A DNA stretch of 64,000 nucleotides from Pseudomonas sp. G34 (GCF_031119625.1 NZ_JAVHZV010000017.1:1-64000), one strand, 5' to 3'. Counted from the stretch's first letter, positions 9,788 to 17,388 are shown. The notes: a model not told the origin generated them from the sequence alone. Numbers and translations: made by a program.

Positions 9788-10091
9788 CTGTGTCGCGGGT
9801 TCCGGTTTACGGGTACGGCGGTGGCCGCGGTACCGGGTTGATCGGGCTCGCACCGGCACATGGCAGGCGGCATTTGCTGTGGCGCGAGCTTAACATTTTA
9901 TGGGCGACGATGAGGCCGGGCCGGTTCGAGGGGCGGGGCATGGCTGGGGTAGCCGGCACCCCCAGGGGCTGTCGATGAGCGGTCAACAGAACCTGGGGCC
10001 TTGAGCCCCGCCAGGGGTGTTTGTACGATGGCCCTGCCTCGCGGTCGCGAGGCGTGCACGTTCCTTATCGGCAGGGCAGAAGGCGCCTGGC
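9788..10091. other. Divergent intergenic region upstream of thiD and the binding-protein gene
   Basis: A 304-base gap between divergently transcribed genes. An imperfect GC-rich hairpin lies at 9992-10015 (CCTGGGGC against GCCCC plus AGG, with a 3-base bulge), followed by GGTGTTTG, in the leader of the plus-strand gene. I could not find the conserved boxes of a TPP or cobalamin riboswitch, nor a convincing sigma-70 pair on either strand. Confidence 0.4.
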
Positions 10092-10943
10092 ATGAACAAT
10101 CTGTTGCGTTGTGTCGCGGTGCTGCTGTGCCTGCTGGCTGGCCTGGCCCAGGCCGAGCCGCGGGTGGTGGCGCTGAGCTGGGAGGCCACCGAGCACCTGC
10201 TCAAGCTCGATATCACGCCGATTGCCGTGGCCGATGCCGATCAGTACCGAACCGAGGTGGCGCGCCCGCCATTACCGGCCCAGGTGCCCAGCGCGGGCTC
10301 GCGGCGTGCGCCGGACCTCGAGCAATTGGCCGCACTCAAGCCGGACCTGATCGTCATCGGCGAGGCGCAGGCGGGCATGCGCGCGCAACTGGCACGCATT
10401 GCCCCGGTCACCGCCTATGGCAGCCTGTCCCAGGAGCACGACAGTTACCTGGTCGCCCGTGACGACTACCTGGCCCTGGCCCAGCGCTTCGGCCGCGAGG
10501 ATCATGCGCTGCGCGAGCTGGCCGCGATGCAGGTGCAGGTCGATGAGCTGCATCGCCAACTGGTCGAGCATTTTCGCGGGCAGTTGCCGAAGGTCGTGGT
10601 GATCCGCTTCACCTCGCCGAACACGGTGCGCGTCGATGGCGGTGATTCGATGATCGAGCATGCCCTGCAGCAGTTGCACCTGCAGCCCGCCTACCCGCAG
10701 CCGCGCGAGGCGGTGGTGCCGGTGCAGGCCCTGGCCGGCATCGAGGAGGGTGTGGTGCTGTATGTCGAGCCGTTTGCCGGCCAGGCGCAGCTGTTCGCCA
10801 CGCGCGAGTGGCGGGCCATGCCGTTCGTGCGTGCCGACCGTTTCGCGGCGATGCCCGGTACCTGGGCCCACGGCGGGGTGTTTTCCATCCAGTACCTGGC
10901 CGAGGCCATCACCAAGGCGTTGTTGAGTCTGCCGGCGCCCTGA
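10092..10943 (+). CDS. Periplasmic ABC-type substrate-binding protein (siderophore/cobalamin class)
   Basis: A 283-residue exported protein of the BtuF/FhuD/FepB fold family. A signal peptide ends at LAQA (about residue 20), followed by the typical first strand PRVVALSW. The usual phrases of this class are present: a DLEQLAALKPDLIVIGE segment near residue 80 and a central long helix around 150-170 linking the two lobes. Ligand (ferric siderophore, haem or corrinoid) cannot be told from sequence. No permease or ATPase lies beside it, so it is an orphan. The start at 10092 gives a clean signal peptide. It lies between thiD and ladS, where I remember no such gene in PAO1. Confidence 0.75.
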   Translation: MNNLLRCVAVLLCLLAGLAQAEPRVVALSWEATEHLLKLDITPIAVADADQYRTEVARPPLPAQVPSAGSRRAPDLEQLAALKPDLIVIGEAQAGMRAQLARIAPVTAYGSLSQEHDSYLVARDDYLALAQRFGREDHALRELAAMQVQVDELHRQLVEHFRGQLPKVVVIRFTSPNTVRVDGGDSMIEHALQQLHLQPAYPQPREAVVPVQALAGIEEGVVLYVEPFAGQAQLFATREWRAMPFVRADRFAAMPGTWAHGGVFSIQYLAEAITKALLSLPAP

Positions 10944-10967
10944 GTCGAGGTTTGCTCGTCATGGCCC

Positions 10968-10996
10968 TTGCGATGTGCGATCACCCTCCCTAGAGT
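10968..10996 (+). promoter_or_regulatory. Candidate sigma-70-like promoter for ladS
   Basis: TTGCGA (10968-10973), 17 bases, then TAGAGT (10991-10996), about 100 bases before the chosen ladS start. Spacing is ideal and both boxes are partial matches. This is a motif reading only. Confidence 0.35.
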
Positions 10997-11094
10997 TGCC
11001 GGCATTCATACATATGTCGTGCCGTGAACGGCCGCATCACTTCCAAGGCGTGGGGCCTTGCGATGCGGCACAACAGGGCCATCTGCGGGGCTGC

Positions 11095-13500
11095 ATGGGT
11101 TTTTTCCTGATCCTTCTTCTGGCGCTATGCCCATTGCTGGCCAGTGCCGCCGATCCGGCGGTATTCGACGAGCGCACCCGCGTGTTGCCGCTCGGCGAAC
11201 ACATGGCGGTGTTCGAAGACGTGCGCGGTGACAAGAGCATCGACGACGTCACGTCCAGTGCCCTGCAGGGCAGCTTCCGGCAGCATGACAAGGCGGTGTT
11301 GAACGCCGGCTATTCACGCTCGGCGTTCTGGTTGCGCATCGACCTGCAGTTTCGCCCCCGCGGCACTGCCAGCGCCAATCCGCAGAGCTGGCTGCTGGAA
11401 CTCGCCTATCCGCCGCTGGATCACCTGGAACTCTACGAAGAGGGCGCCGATGGCCGCTTTCACCTGAGCCATCGCACCGGCGATGCGCTGCCGTTCTCCA
11501 GCCGCGAAATTCGCCAGAACAACTACCTGTTCACCCTCGACTTCCAGCCCGAGCAGGTGCGCCGCATCTACCTGCGCCTGGAAAGCCAGGGTTCGATCCA
11601 GGCGCCGCTGAGCCTGTGGTCGCCGGCCGCCTACCTGGAGGAGCAGCCGGCGCGCATCTACGTGCTGGGCATCATCTACGGCGTGTTGCTGGTGATGCTG
11701 ATCTACAACCTGTTCATCTTCATCAGTGTGCGCGACACCAGCTACCTCTATTACATCCTCTACATCGCCTCGTTCGGCCTGTATCAGGTGTCGGTCAATG
11801 GCGCCGGCATCGAGTTCCTGTGGCCTGACAACCCCTGGTGGGCCAACGCCGCCACGCCGTTCCTGATCGGCGCGTCGGCCCTGTTCGGCTGCCAGTTCGC
11901 GCGCAGCTTCCTGCACACCCGCGGGCACAGCCCCTGGGTGGATCGCAGCCTGCTGCTGCTGATGCTCTGGGGCGTGCTGGTGATGGTACTGGCACTGTGC
12001 GCCAGCTACGCCCTGTCGCTGCGCCTGGCCACTGTGCTGGCCCTGGTGTTCACCCTGGTGGTGCCGATAGCCGGTGCGCTGGCCTGGTGGCGCGGCATGC
12101 GCGTGGCGCGTTACTTCCTGATCGCCTGGGCGGCGTTCCTGCTCGGTGGCGTGGTCAACACGCTGATGGTGCTCGGCTACCTGCCCAACGTGTTCCTGAC
12201 CATGTACGCCAGCCAGATCGGCAGTGCCATCGAGGTGGCGCTGCTGTCCCTGGCCCTGGCCGACCGCATCAACGCCATGAAGGAAGAGCGCGCGCGCATC
12301 CTGCAGAGCGCCAGTGCCAAGCTGGAGGCGCTCAATCACCAGTTGGCCGATAGCAATCGCCTCAAGGACGACTTCCTGGCCACCGTGACCCATGAGCTGC
12401 GCACGCCAATGAATGGCGTGATCGGTTCGCTGGAACTGATGCAGACCCTGCGTCTGGATCCCGAGGTGGAGCAGTACCAGAAGACCGCGACCCGCTCGGC
12501 GCGGGACATGATGCAGATGGTCAACGACATCCTCGCCCTCACCGAGCTGCAGGCCGGCCGGCTCTATCCGCGCCGGGAAACCTTCAGCCTGCGCGGCTTG
12601 CTCGACGGCTTGTGCGCCAATTTCGAGGGCCGCGCCCGCGACAAGGGGCTGGATTTCAGCCTGGACCTCGACGAGCGCCTGCCCGATACCGTGGAAGGCG
12701 ACGGCCAGAAGCTGGCCCAGGCACTGGGCTACCTGCTCGACAATGCCGTCAAGTTCACCGCCGTGGGCAAGGTACAGCTGCGCGTGCGCGGCACCGCCCA
12801 GTCAGCCGTGGACAGCCTGCCGCTGAGCTTCGAGGTGATCGACGCCGGTATCGGCCTGGAGAACGTCCGGGAAACCGACCTGTACCGCCGCTTTCATCAG
12901 CTCGACACCTCGATGACCCGCCAATACGGTGGTTTGGGCATCGGCCTGAGCATCTGCCGCCAGTTGGTAGACCTGCTCGGTGGCAGTCTCGCCTACGAGC
13001 CCAATCGCGCCGGAGCGGGTGGCAGCATCTTCCGTCTCGACCTGACCCTGGCGCTGCCGGTGCAGAGGCCCGCCGAGCAGCCGGCGGTACGGCGCAGCAG
13101 CGGTACCGCGCTACGCGCTGCCGAGCAGTGCACGGTGCTGGTGGTCGAGGACAATGCCATCAACCAATTGGTGATCCGCGGCATGTTGCTCAAGCTCGGC
13201 TACCGGGTGCGCACCGCCGACAATGGCAACGAAGCGCTGGAATGCCTGCAGCGCGAGCCCATCGACGTGGTGCTGCTCGATTGCCAGATGCCGGTGATGG
13301 ACGGTTTCGCCACCTGCCGTGCCCTGCGCCAGCTGCCGGCCTGCGCCGAACTGCCGGTGCTGGCGATCACTGCCCACAGCCAGTCGGGTGACCGCGAGCG
13401 TTGCCTGGCAGCAGGCATGAGCGATTACCTGGCCAAACCGGTGAAATTCGACGAGTTGCGGGTATTGCTCCACGAATGGGTGCTGTGCCGCCCGGCCTGA
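11095..13500 (+). CDS. ladS: Hybrid sensor histidine kinase, LadS type
   Basis: An 801-residue membrane sensor. The order is: signal peptide (1-20), periplasmic 7TMR-DISMED2 domain (about 30-170), seven-helix 7TMR-DISM block (about 190-395), HisKA with phospho-acceptor H433 in VTHELRTPMNG, HATPase with N- and G-boxes (LDNAVKFT, GIGL), and a C-terminal receiver with phospho-acceptor D729 in LLDCQMPVMDG. In P. aeruginosa LadS feeds the GacS/GacA-RsmY/Z switch toward biofilm and was reported to respond to calcium through DISMED2. Identification rests on the architecture and on adjacency to thiD-thiE-hemL. An upstream in-frame ATG (11014) would bury the signal peptide. Confidence 0.85.
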   Translation: MGFFLILLLALCPLLASAADPAVFDERTRVLPLGEHMAVFEDVRGDKSIDDVTSSALQGSFRQHDKAVLNAGYSRSAFWLRIDLQFRPRGTASANPQSWLLELAYPPLDHLELYEEGADGRFHLSHRTGDALPFSSREIRQNNYLFTLDFQPEQVRRIYLRLESQGSIQAPLSLWSPAAYLEEQPARIYVLGIIYGVLLVMLIYNLFIFISVRDTSYLYYILYIASFGLYQVSVNGAGIEFLWPDNPWWANAATPFLIGASALFGCQFARSFLHTRGHSPWVDRSLLLLMLWGVLVMVLALCASYALSLRLATVLALVFTLVVPIAGALAWWRGMRVARYFLIAWAAFLLGGVVNTLMVLGYLPNVFLTMYASQIGSAIEVALLSLALADRINAMKEERARILQSASAKLEALNHQLADSNRLKDDFLATVTHELRTPMNGVIGSLELMQTLRLDPEVEQYQKTATRSARDMMQMVNDILALTELQAGRLYPRRETFSLRGLLDGLCANFEGRARDKGLDFSLDLDERLPDTVEGDGQKLAQALGYLLDNAVKFTAVGKVQLRVRGTAQSAVDSLPLSFEVIDAGIGLENVRETDLYRRFHQLDTSMTRQYGGLGIGLSICRQLVDLLGGSLAYEPNRAGAGGSIFRLDLTLALPVQRPAEQPAVRRSSGTALRAAEQCTVLVVEDNAINQLVIRGMLLKLGYRVRTADNGNEALECLQREPIDVVLLDCQMPVMDGFATCRALRQLPACAELPVLAITAHSQSGDRERCLAAGMSDYLAKPVKFDELRVLLHEWVLCRPA

Positions 13501-13519
13501 CCGAGGGGGCGATGCGGGG

Positions 13520-14329
13520 CTATGAGTAGCGCGCCAGCTCGCGGGCATCGTGGCTGCAGAAGATGGCCAGCTGCGGCTGCTGTAGTGACAGCGCACGCAG
13601 GCGGTGCTGGTTGAGCATCCGCTGGTGGTGGTCGGTGTCCATCAACCGCTGATACAGGCGCAGCCCGGGCGGGCATCGGCGCGCCGCCTGGCCGATCTCG
13701 TCGCGAAAGAAATAGGCGTCACCGGCGTGCAGCGCCCAGCCGTCTTCACCACGTACGGCGATACCCGCGTGACCGGCAGTATGGCCGCGCAGCGGAATCA
13801 GCAGGATGTCGTCGACCACGCTGCGCACCGACTGGAACCCGAACCACTGATCACCTTCCTCACGGTACAGTCGCCAGCGACTGACTCCATGCCATTGGAC
13901 CGGGACGAAGCGTCGGCGCGGCAGAAATCCTCTCAGCTGTTGGACCGCAGCGTGCTCATCCTGCATCAGGTGAACGGTGGCGTTGGGAAAGTCGCCCAGG
14001 CCACCGGCGTGATCGAAGTCCAGGTGGGTGAGCAGGATGTGCTGCACGTCCGCCGCTTGAAAGCCCAGCTTGCGAAGCTGCGCAACGGCCGTGCGTGCGG
14101 GATCGAACTGGATATTGTTGAACAGCCGAAAAAACCGGCTCAGCCGCGTCGGGTCGCGCACGTCAGCTTCACCAAAACCGGTGTCGACCAGCACCAGTCC
14201 GTCACCATCGGTCTCCAGCAGCAGGCAGTGGCAGCACAGATGAGCCCTGGGGCCTTTGCTGAACCCGTCGAACAGCGCGCCGCCAAACGGGCACATGCAG
14301 CCGCAATCGAGATGATGGATCTTGATCAT
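13520..14329 (-). CDS. Metallo-beta-lactamase-fold hydrolase, cysteine-rich N-terminus
   Basis: A 269-residue MBL-fold protein resembling the N-acyl-homoserine-lactonase/glyoxalase II branch. The metal motif reads THLDFDHAGG (residues 101-110): H102, D106 and H107 are present, but the usual second histidine is D104. Further ligand candidates are in RGHTAGHAG (about 180) and GDAYFFRD (about 200). The first 35 residues hold six cysteines (9, 11, 13, 32, 33, 35) plus H5, H6, H30 and H34. The start at 14329 (MIKIHHLDCGC) is preferred over 14353. It is convergent with ladS. Substrate unknown; quorum-signal lactone cleavage is only one possibility. Confidence 0.8.
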   Translation of the reverse strand: MIKIHHLDCGCMCPFGGALFDGFSKGPRAHLCCHCLLLETDGDGLVLVDTGFGEADVRDPTRLSRFFRLFNNIQFDPARTAVAQLRKLGFQAADVQHILLTHLDFDHAGGLGDFPNATVHLMQDEHAAVQQLRGFLPRRRFVPVQWHGVSRWRLYREEGDQWFGFQSVRSVVDDILLIPLRGHTAGHAGIAVRGEDGWALHAGDAYFFRDEIGQAARRCPPGLRLYQRLMDTDHHQRMLNQHRLRALSLQQPQLAIFCSHDARELARYS

Positions 14330-14395
14330 GGTTATTCCCGTGGCGCCGGGCATGCTGCGCCCGTCGGTCGCAAGGCAGCATGGCGAGACGGCAGG

Positions 14396-15148
14396 TCAAT
14401 GATGCACGTGGGCACCAGTGGGGTCTTCGATCTGAAACACCTTGCCCTTCTGCCAGGCATCGGCGCCGGGCTGAACGGCGGGGCGTTCGATGTCGGCGCG
14501 GTTCCGGCGTTTTTTCGCGCTGTCGATGCCCAGGCGCTGGTCGCGCTCGTCGACCATGCGTGGATCCACCTGGCCATCGGCAGTGAAGCCCATCATCAAC
14601 TGCGGCACGCCGAGCGGCAGGCTCTTCTGCTGATCGGTATGCCAGGTGTGCCAGGTCTTGCCGTAGGTGCGCACCAGCTTGCGCATCAGCGCATGCTCGG
14701 CGACCTCGGGAATGCCGGGGGCCACCAGCTGGCCGGATTTCACCTCATGCACGTGACTGTGCCACAGCGCCTTTTCGTCATCGGGCAGGGTCTTGAACAG
14801 CCGTTCGCTGATGATGTACTCGACTCCCATCAGCTTGGCGTCCCTGACGTTGCCGTCGTAGATCACGCACTGAATCAGCTCTTCGCTGAGGATGGAGCAG
14901 TAGTGGTGGGCTTCCATCTGGGCGTCCGGTCTGCCGTTGTAGAAGTGAAAACCGTCGAGGTAGGCGTTCAGTGCAGCGATGGGCGGTTGGGATTGCAAGG
15001 CGGCTGCGCCGGCTTCAAGCAATCGGGTGTCGGCTTTGCTGGGAGCGCCCTCGGTGCCGACATTGGAGTGGCTTGCGGTGCCGAGGCAGGCGCTCAAGGG
15101 CAGGGTCGCCAGCAGCGGCAACAGCGTCAGGCGGATTCGCATAAGCAC
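14396..15148 (-). CDS. OBAP/DUF1264 family lipoprotein
   Basis: A 250-residue protein with a lipoprotein signal: hydrophobic stretch then lipobox LSAC with C21. The mature part matches the DUF1264 family (oil-body-associated-protein-like) by segments such as AYLDGFHFYNGRPDAQMEAHHYC and ECVIYDG-type text (here IQCVIYDGN). The plant members coat oil bodies; the bacterial function is unknown. A second in-frame ATG lies at 15142. It is followed on the same strand by the MBL gene after 66 bases and preceded by the DUF4142 gene. Confidence 0.82.
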   Translation of the reverse strand: MLMRIRLTLLPLLATLPLSACLGTASHSNVGTEGAPSKADTRLLEAGAAALQSQPPIAALNAYLDGFHFYNGRPDAQMEAHHYCSILSEELIQCVIYDGNVRDAKLMGVEYIISERLFKTLPDDEKALWHSHVHEVKSGQLVAPGIPEVAEHALMRKLVRTYGKTWHTWHTDQQKSLPLGVPQLMMGFTADGQVDPRMVDERDQRLGIDSAKKRRNRADIERPAVQPGADAWQKGKVFQIEDPTGAHVHH

Positions 15149-15200
15149 GGCCGTCCTTCGTCATGACCAGGCTCGACAGGTGCCGAGCCTGGCGTTGAAA

Positions 15201-15710
15201 TTACTGGCGAGTCTTGCTTTGCAGCTCTTTGGCCATTTCCAGGTGATGCTCCAGTTTGGGCAGGGTCTTCTTGGCCCAGGCGCTCACCTCGGTGTCGTCG
15301 GAGGCTGCGGCTTGCTGATACAGCTCGATGGCCTGCTCATGGGCGACGACCTGGTTGTTGGCGTAAGCCTCGTCGAAGTTCTCGCCATCGCGAACCTGCA
15401 GGATCATGGCCTTGGCCTTGTTCATCAGTTCGGCGTCATCGGAGACCTCGAGGTTTTTCTTCTCGGCCAGTGCCTTGAGCTCATCGTTGGCACGGGTGTG
15501 ATCATCGATCATCGTCTGGGCGAATTTCTTCACCTCGGCATGGCTACCTTTCTCGAGCGCCAGTTTGCTGGTCTCGATCTCGGCGATGCCCTTGGCCGAT
15601 GCTTCCTCGGCGAAGTCGTTGGCGCTGACCTTGTCGGCGGCCTGGACGAGGCCGGCGAAAGCGAAAATCAGTGCGGCGGTTGCGCCGATCAATACAGCTG
15701 TGCGTTTCAT
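15201..15710 (-). CDS. DUF4142 periplasmic ferritin-like protein
   Basis: A 169-residue exported protein: signal peptide (about 1-24, ending LVQAA) followed by a helical DUF4142 domain with the EIETSKLALEKGSHAEVKKFA and MIDDHTRANDELKALA segments. DUF4142 proteins are predicted four-helix ferritin-like bundles, often found with stress genes; biochemical role unknown. A strong ribosome site, AAGGAGTCATC, precedes the ATG at 15710 on the minus strand and decides the start over 15749. It neighbours the KGG, YciE and catalase genes. Confidence 0.85.
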   Translation of the reverse strand: MKRTAVLIGATAALIFAFAGLVQAADKVSANDFAEEASAKGIAEIETSKLALEKGSHAEVKKFAQTMIDDHTRANDELKALAEKKNLEVSDDAELMNKAKAMILQVRDGENFDEAYANNQVVAHEQAIELYQQAAASDDTEVSAWAKKTLPKLEHHLEMAKELQSKTRQ

Positions 15711-15810
15711 GATGACTCCTTGATAAGTCGAGTGACCGGGTGCCAACACCAGTTGTGGTAATCGCCGGGACCCGCTGTCGGTTGGCGTAGGTTGATAAAA
15801 AGCACCTGGA

Positions 15811-15848
15811 ATTAACGAAGCGGTCTTTGTACAGGCCGCTTCGTTAAT
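15811..15848. terminator. 13-bp inverted repeat between the DUF4142 and KGG genes
   Basis: ATTAACGAAGCGG (15811-15823) and CCGCTTCGTTAAT (15836-15848) form a perfect 13-bp stem with a 12-base loop. It lies 9 bases past the next hairpin (15857-15882), so transcription from the KGG gene would meet two stems in series. It could be a terminator or an operator for the downstream DUF4142 gene. Confidence 0.55.
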
Positions 15849-15856
15849 TAGTTTAA

Positions 15857-15882
15857 AACGGGAGGGTTATAGCCCTCCCGTT
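15857..15882 (-). terminator. Intrinsic terminator of the KGG gene
   Basis: AACGGGAGGG (15857-15866), loop, CCCTCCCGTT (15873-15882): a perfect 10-bp stem with a 6-base loop. On the minus strand it is followed by TTTAAAC after the closing GTT, giving a short T-run. It begins 9 bases after the KGG stop. Confidence 0.75.
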
Positions 15883-15890
15883 CTCCAGGC

Positions 15891-16061
15891 TTAGCGTCCG
15901 CCATGGCTGTTGGAACCACCTTTACGGCCCGCTTCGGATGCCTTTTCACGATCATTGGCAAAGTTGCCGCCAGAGTGCTGGCCGCCTTTTTTGCCGGCTT
16001 CGCTGGCTTTCTCACGGTCATTGGCGAAGTTGCCTGGGTTGTTATTTCCGGTATTAGCCAT
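15891..16061 (-). CDS. KGG-motif general stress protein (YciG/Con-10 type)
   Basis: A 56-residue, glycine- and asparagine-rich hydrophilic protein too short for most gene finders. It consists mainly of two copies of a 17-residue unit, NFANDREKASEAG(K/R)KGG, at residues 11-27 and 33-49, differing at one position. This is the KGG stress-protein repeat of YciG and fungal Con-10. Such proteins are small, probably disordered and stress-induced; molecular function is unsettled. A ribosome site (AGAGGATAGAGAA) precedes the ATG. It lies with DUF4142, YciE and manganese catalase genes, the usual company of this family. Confidence 0.9.
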   Translation of the reverse strand: MANTGNNNPGNFANDREKASEAGKKGGQHSGGNFANDREKASEAGRKGGSNSHGGR

Positions 16062-16403
16062 TTCTCTATCCTCTTGGTGTGGCCTGCCCTCAGCGGCAGG
16101 TAAAAGTTCGAGGCAGTGGTGAAGCGGAATGTTCGAATAAAAAAGTGCTGGTGGCGATGAATGGTAGAAGTGATGGTGTTGTGATAGTAAGTTGTATAAG
16201 TGTTGTATATAACGTTGTCTGTTTCGCTTGCTGTCAGTGTGCTGCTATTTCTTTCTTTGATTTTTTGCGCGTGGCGAACGCCATGGTTCATATGCAGTCA
16301 ATTTTGGTGGGCGTGTTGTATGTGACACGCGATGAACCTAACGCCGCCAAGCGCTTTGCGCCATTGCACCGCGCAGGGCCTAGTCCGATAGCGAGGCATC
16401 ACC
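16062..16403. other. AT-rich divergent intergenic region
   Basis: A 342-base gap with clearly lower GC than the genes around it, especially 16120-16270. It must hold the promoter of the KGG gene (minus) and of the 70-residue gene (plus). A 6-bp inverted repeat GCGTGT (16311-16316) and ACACGC (16325-16330) lies upstream of the plus gene and could be an operator. A GAACTT box occurs on the minus strand near 16107-16112 without a good -10 partner. No gene is visible. Confidence 0.45.
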
Positions 16404-16616
16404 ATGAAAGGGCAGATATTTCTGATCAATTACATATGCGATAACCAGCCGATGCATCTCGAAGTGTCGTCCGATGCCGAGAGCATGACGGTCGAGCAGG
16501 CGCAACAGCATGTGCATGATGAAGGCGCCAGGGGCAAGATCACCGATGTGCAGGTCAGCAAGATCACCCGCACCCATGAGCCGGGTACCACGCCTGGGCA
16601 TTATCAGCAGCCCTGA
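16404..16616 (+). CDS. Small conserved-looking protein of unknown function
   Basis: A 70-residue hydrophilic protein (MKGQIFLINYICDNQPM...) that I do not recognise. It starts with a beta-strand-like segment (IFLINYI), then an acidic helix-prone stretch (SMTVEQAQQHVHDEG), a second strand-like part (KITDVQVSKIT) and a polar tail. It has a standard codon pattern and is followed by a strong terminator, which supports it being real. The ribosome site before the ATG is weak. Position inside the stress cluster suggests a stress role, which is inference. Confidence 0.65.
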   Translation: MKGQIFLINYICDNQPMHLEVSSDAESMTVEQAQQHVHDEGARGKITDVQVSKITRTHEPGTTPGHYQQP

Positions 16617-16625
16617 GCCCTGACG

Positions 16626-16655
16626 CAGAAAGCCGGCGCATGCGCCGGCTTTCTG
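16626..16655. terminator. Perfect 30-base palindromic bidirectional terminator
   Basis: Positions 16626-16640 are the exact reverse complement of 16641-16655 (outer arms CAGAAAGCCGG and CCGGCTTTCTG). It sits between the 70-residue gene (plus, stop at 16616) and the convergent YciE gene (minus, stop at 16683) and can serve both. Confidence 0.8.
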
Positions 16656-16682
16656 TGGGGTGTGACAGGCAGCGCCTGGCGC

Positions 16683-17192
16683 TTAGCGCTTGGCCTCCAG
16701 GCCCGGGGTGTCAGAGCGGTCCAGGAAGGCCTGGCTCAATTCCGGCAAGTGCTCGCGCAGCCAATCGGCCATGGCGATTTCCTGTTGCAGGATCGTTTCG
16801 CAGTCCTGCTGGGTCTGTGTGTCGCCCACGGCTTTGGCGGCCGCGATCAGCACCGTGTAGGACGCGATCTCGAGGGTTTCGAATACATAACCCGACATGG
16901 CGCCCTTGACCACTTCATCGCTCATGGCCATGCCGCCCACGGCCTGACCGAAGGCCATCAGTTTGCCGCTCAGGTCCTTCATTGTGGAAGGCTCGCTGTC
17001 CAGGCGTAGCAATGCCTGCTCCAGCGTCTGGCGCTGGCCGATGGTTTCTTCGATATGTTTTTCAATGCGTGTGCGTAACTTCGGATAATTATGCAGTCGC
17101 TCTTTTTGTGCCGTCAGCATGCGTTCCGCTTGTTGTTCCATGGCATGCGCATCGCGCAGCCAGTTCATCAGGTGTTCAGGTTTAGTGGTCAT
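16683..17192 (-). CDS. yciE: YciE/YciF (DUF892) ferritin-like protein
   Basis: A 169-residue soluble helical-bundle protein of the DUF892 family. Carboxylate and histidine residues for a di-iron site are spread over the helices: AMEQQAERML (about 16-25), KHIEETIGQRQTLEQAL (about 45-60), FETLEIASYTVLIAAA (about 104-119) and ETILQQEIAMADWL (about 132-145). YciE/YciF proteins are stress-induced and structurally ferritin-like, with activity not established. A GGAG ribosome site precedes the ATG. It is divergent from the manganese catalase, sharing a 265-base control region. Confidence 0.88.
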   Translation of the reverse strand: MTTKPEHLMNWLRDAHAMEQQAERMLTAQKERLHNYPKLRTRIEKHIEETIGQRQTLEQALLRLDSEPSTMKDLSGKLMAFGQAVGGMAMSDEVVKGAMSGYVFETLEIASYTVLIAAAKAVGDTQTQQDCETILQQEIAMADWLREHLPELSQAFLDRSDTPGLEAKR

Positions 17193-17224
17193 GATCGACT
17201 CCGCCGTTTATGAGCAAGTCATGT

Positions 17225-17252
17225 TCCGAGGCGGTGACGGATACCAAGGTTC
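17225..17252 (-). promoter_or_regulatory. Candidate AlgU-type promoter for the YciE gene
   Basis: On the minus strand GAACCT (17252-17247), 17 bases, then TCGGA (17229-17225), close to the AlgU/sigma-22 pattern GAACTT-N16/17-TCTGA. The predicted start of transcription is about 25 bases before the ATG. Motif evidence only. Confidence 0.4.
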
Positions 17253-17288
17253 ATTGCTTTTCGCCAATGGTATTAAACGAAGCGCTAA

Positions 17289-17338
17289 TAAGCGAAACGG
17301 CTCGGTGGCGGAATGCCTGGACATTACCGTTTCGCTTA
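17289..17338. promoter_or_regulatory. 12-bp inverted repeat in the YciE/catalase control region
   Basis: TAAGCGAAACGG (17289-17300) and CCGTTTCGCTTA (17327-17338) form a perfect 12-bp inverted repeat with a 26-base spacer, in the middle of the divergent region. It could be an operator for a dimeric regulator or a leader hairpin. Its sequence resembles, but does not match, the stem at 15811-15848 (AACGAAGCGG). Confidence 0.45.
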
Positions 17339-17360
17339 ATTGTAAAGAGTGTTTTTCCTT

Positions 17361-17388
17361 GAACTTGGTGCGCACTTTTGCATTCGCT
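17361..17388 (+). promoter_or_regulatory. Weak AlgU-like promoter candidate for manganese catalase
   Basis: A perfect GAACTT (17361-17366) is followed after 17 bases by TCGCT (17384-17388), a poor match to TCTGA. It lies about 90 bases upstream of the catalase start. A sigma-S promoter is an alternative, as such catalases are usually stationary-phase genes. Confidence 0.3.

Noticed and set aside
9788..10091. Possible TPP or cobalamin riboswitch near thiD and the binding-protein gene
   Set aside because: The conserved CUGAGA/ACCUGAU or B12-box sequences could not be found on either strand.
16100..16115. AlgU -35 box for the KGG gene
   Set aside because: GAACTT is present on the minus strand but no TCTGA-like -10 follows at the right spacing.
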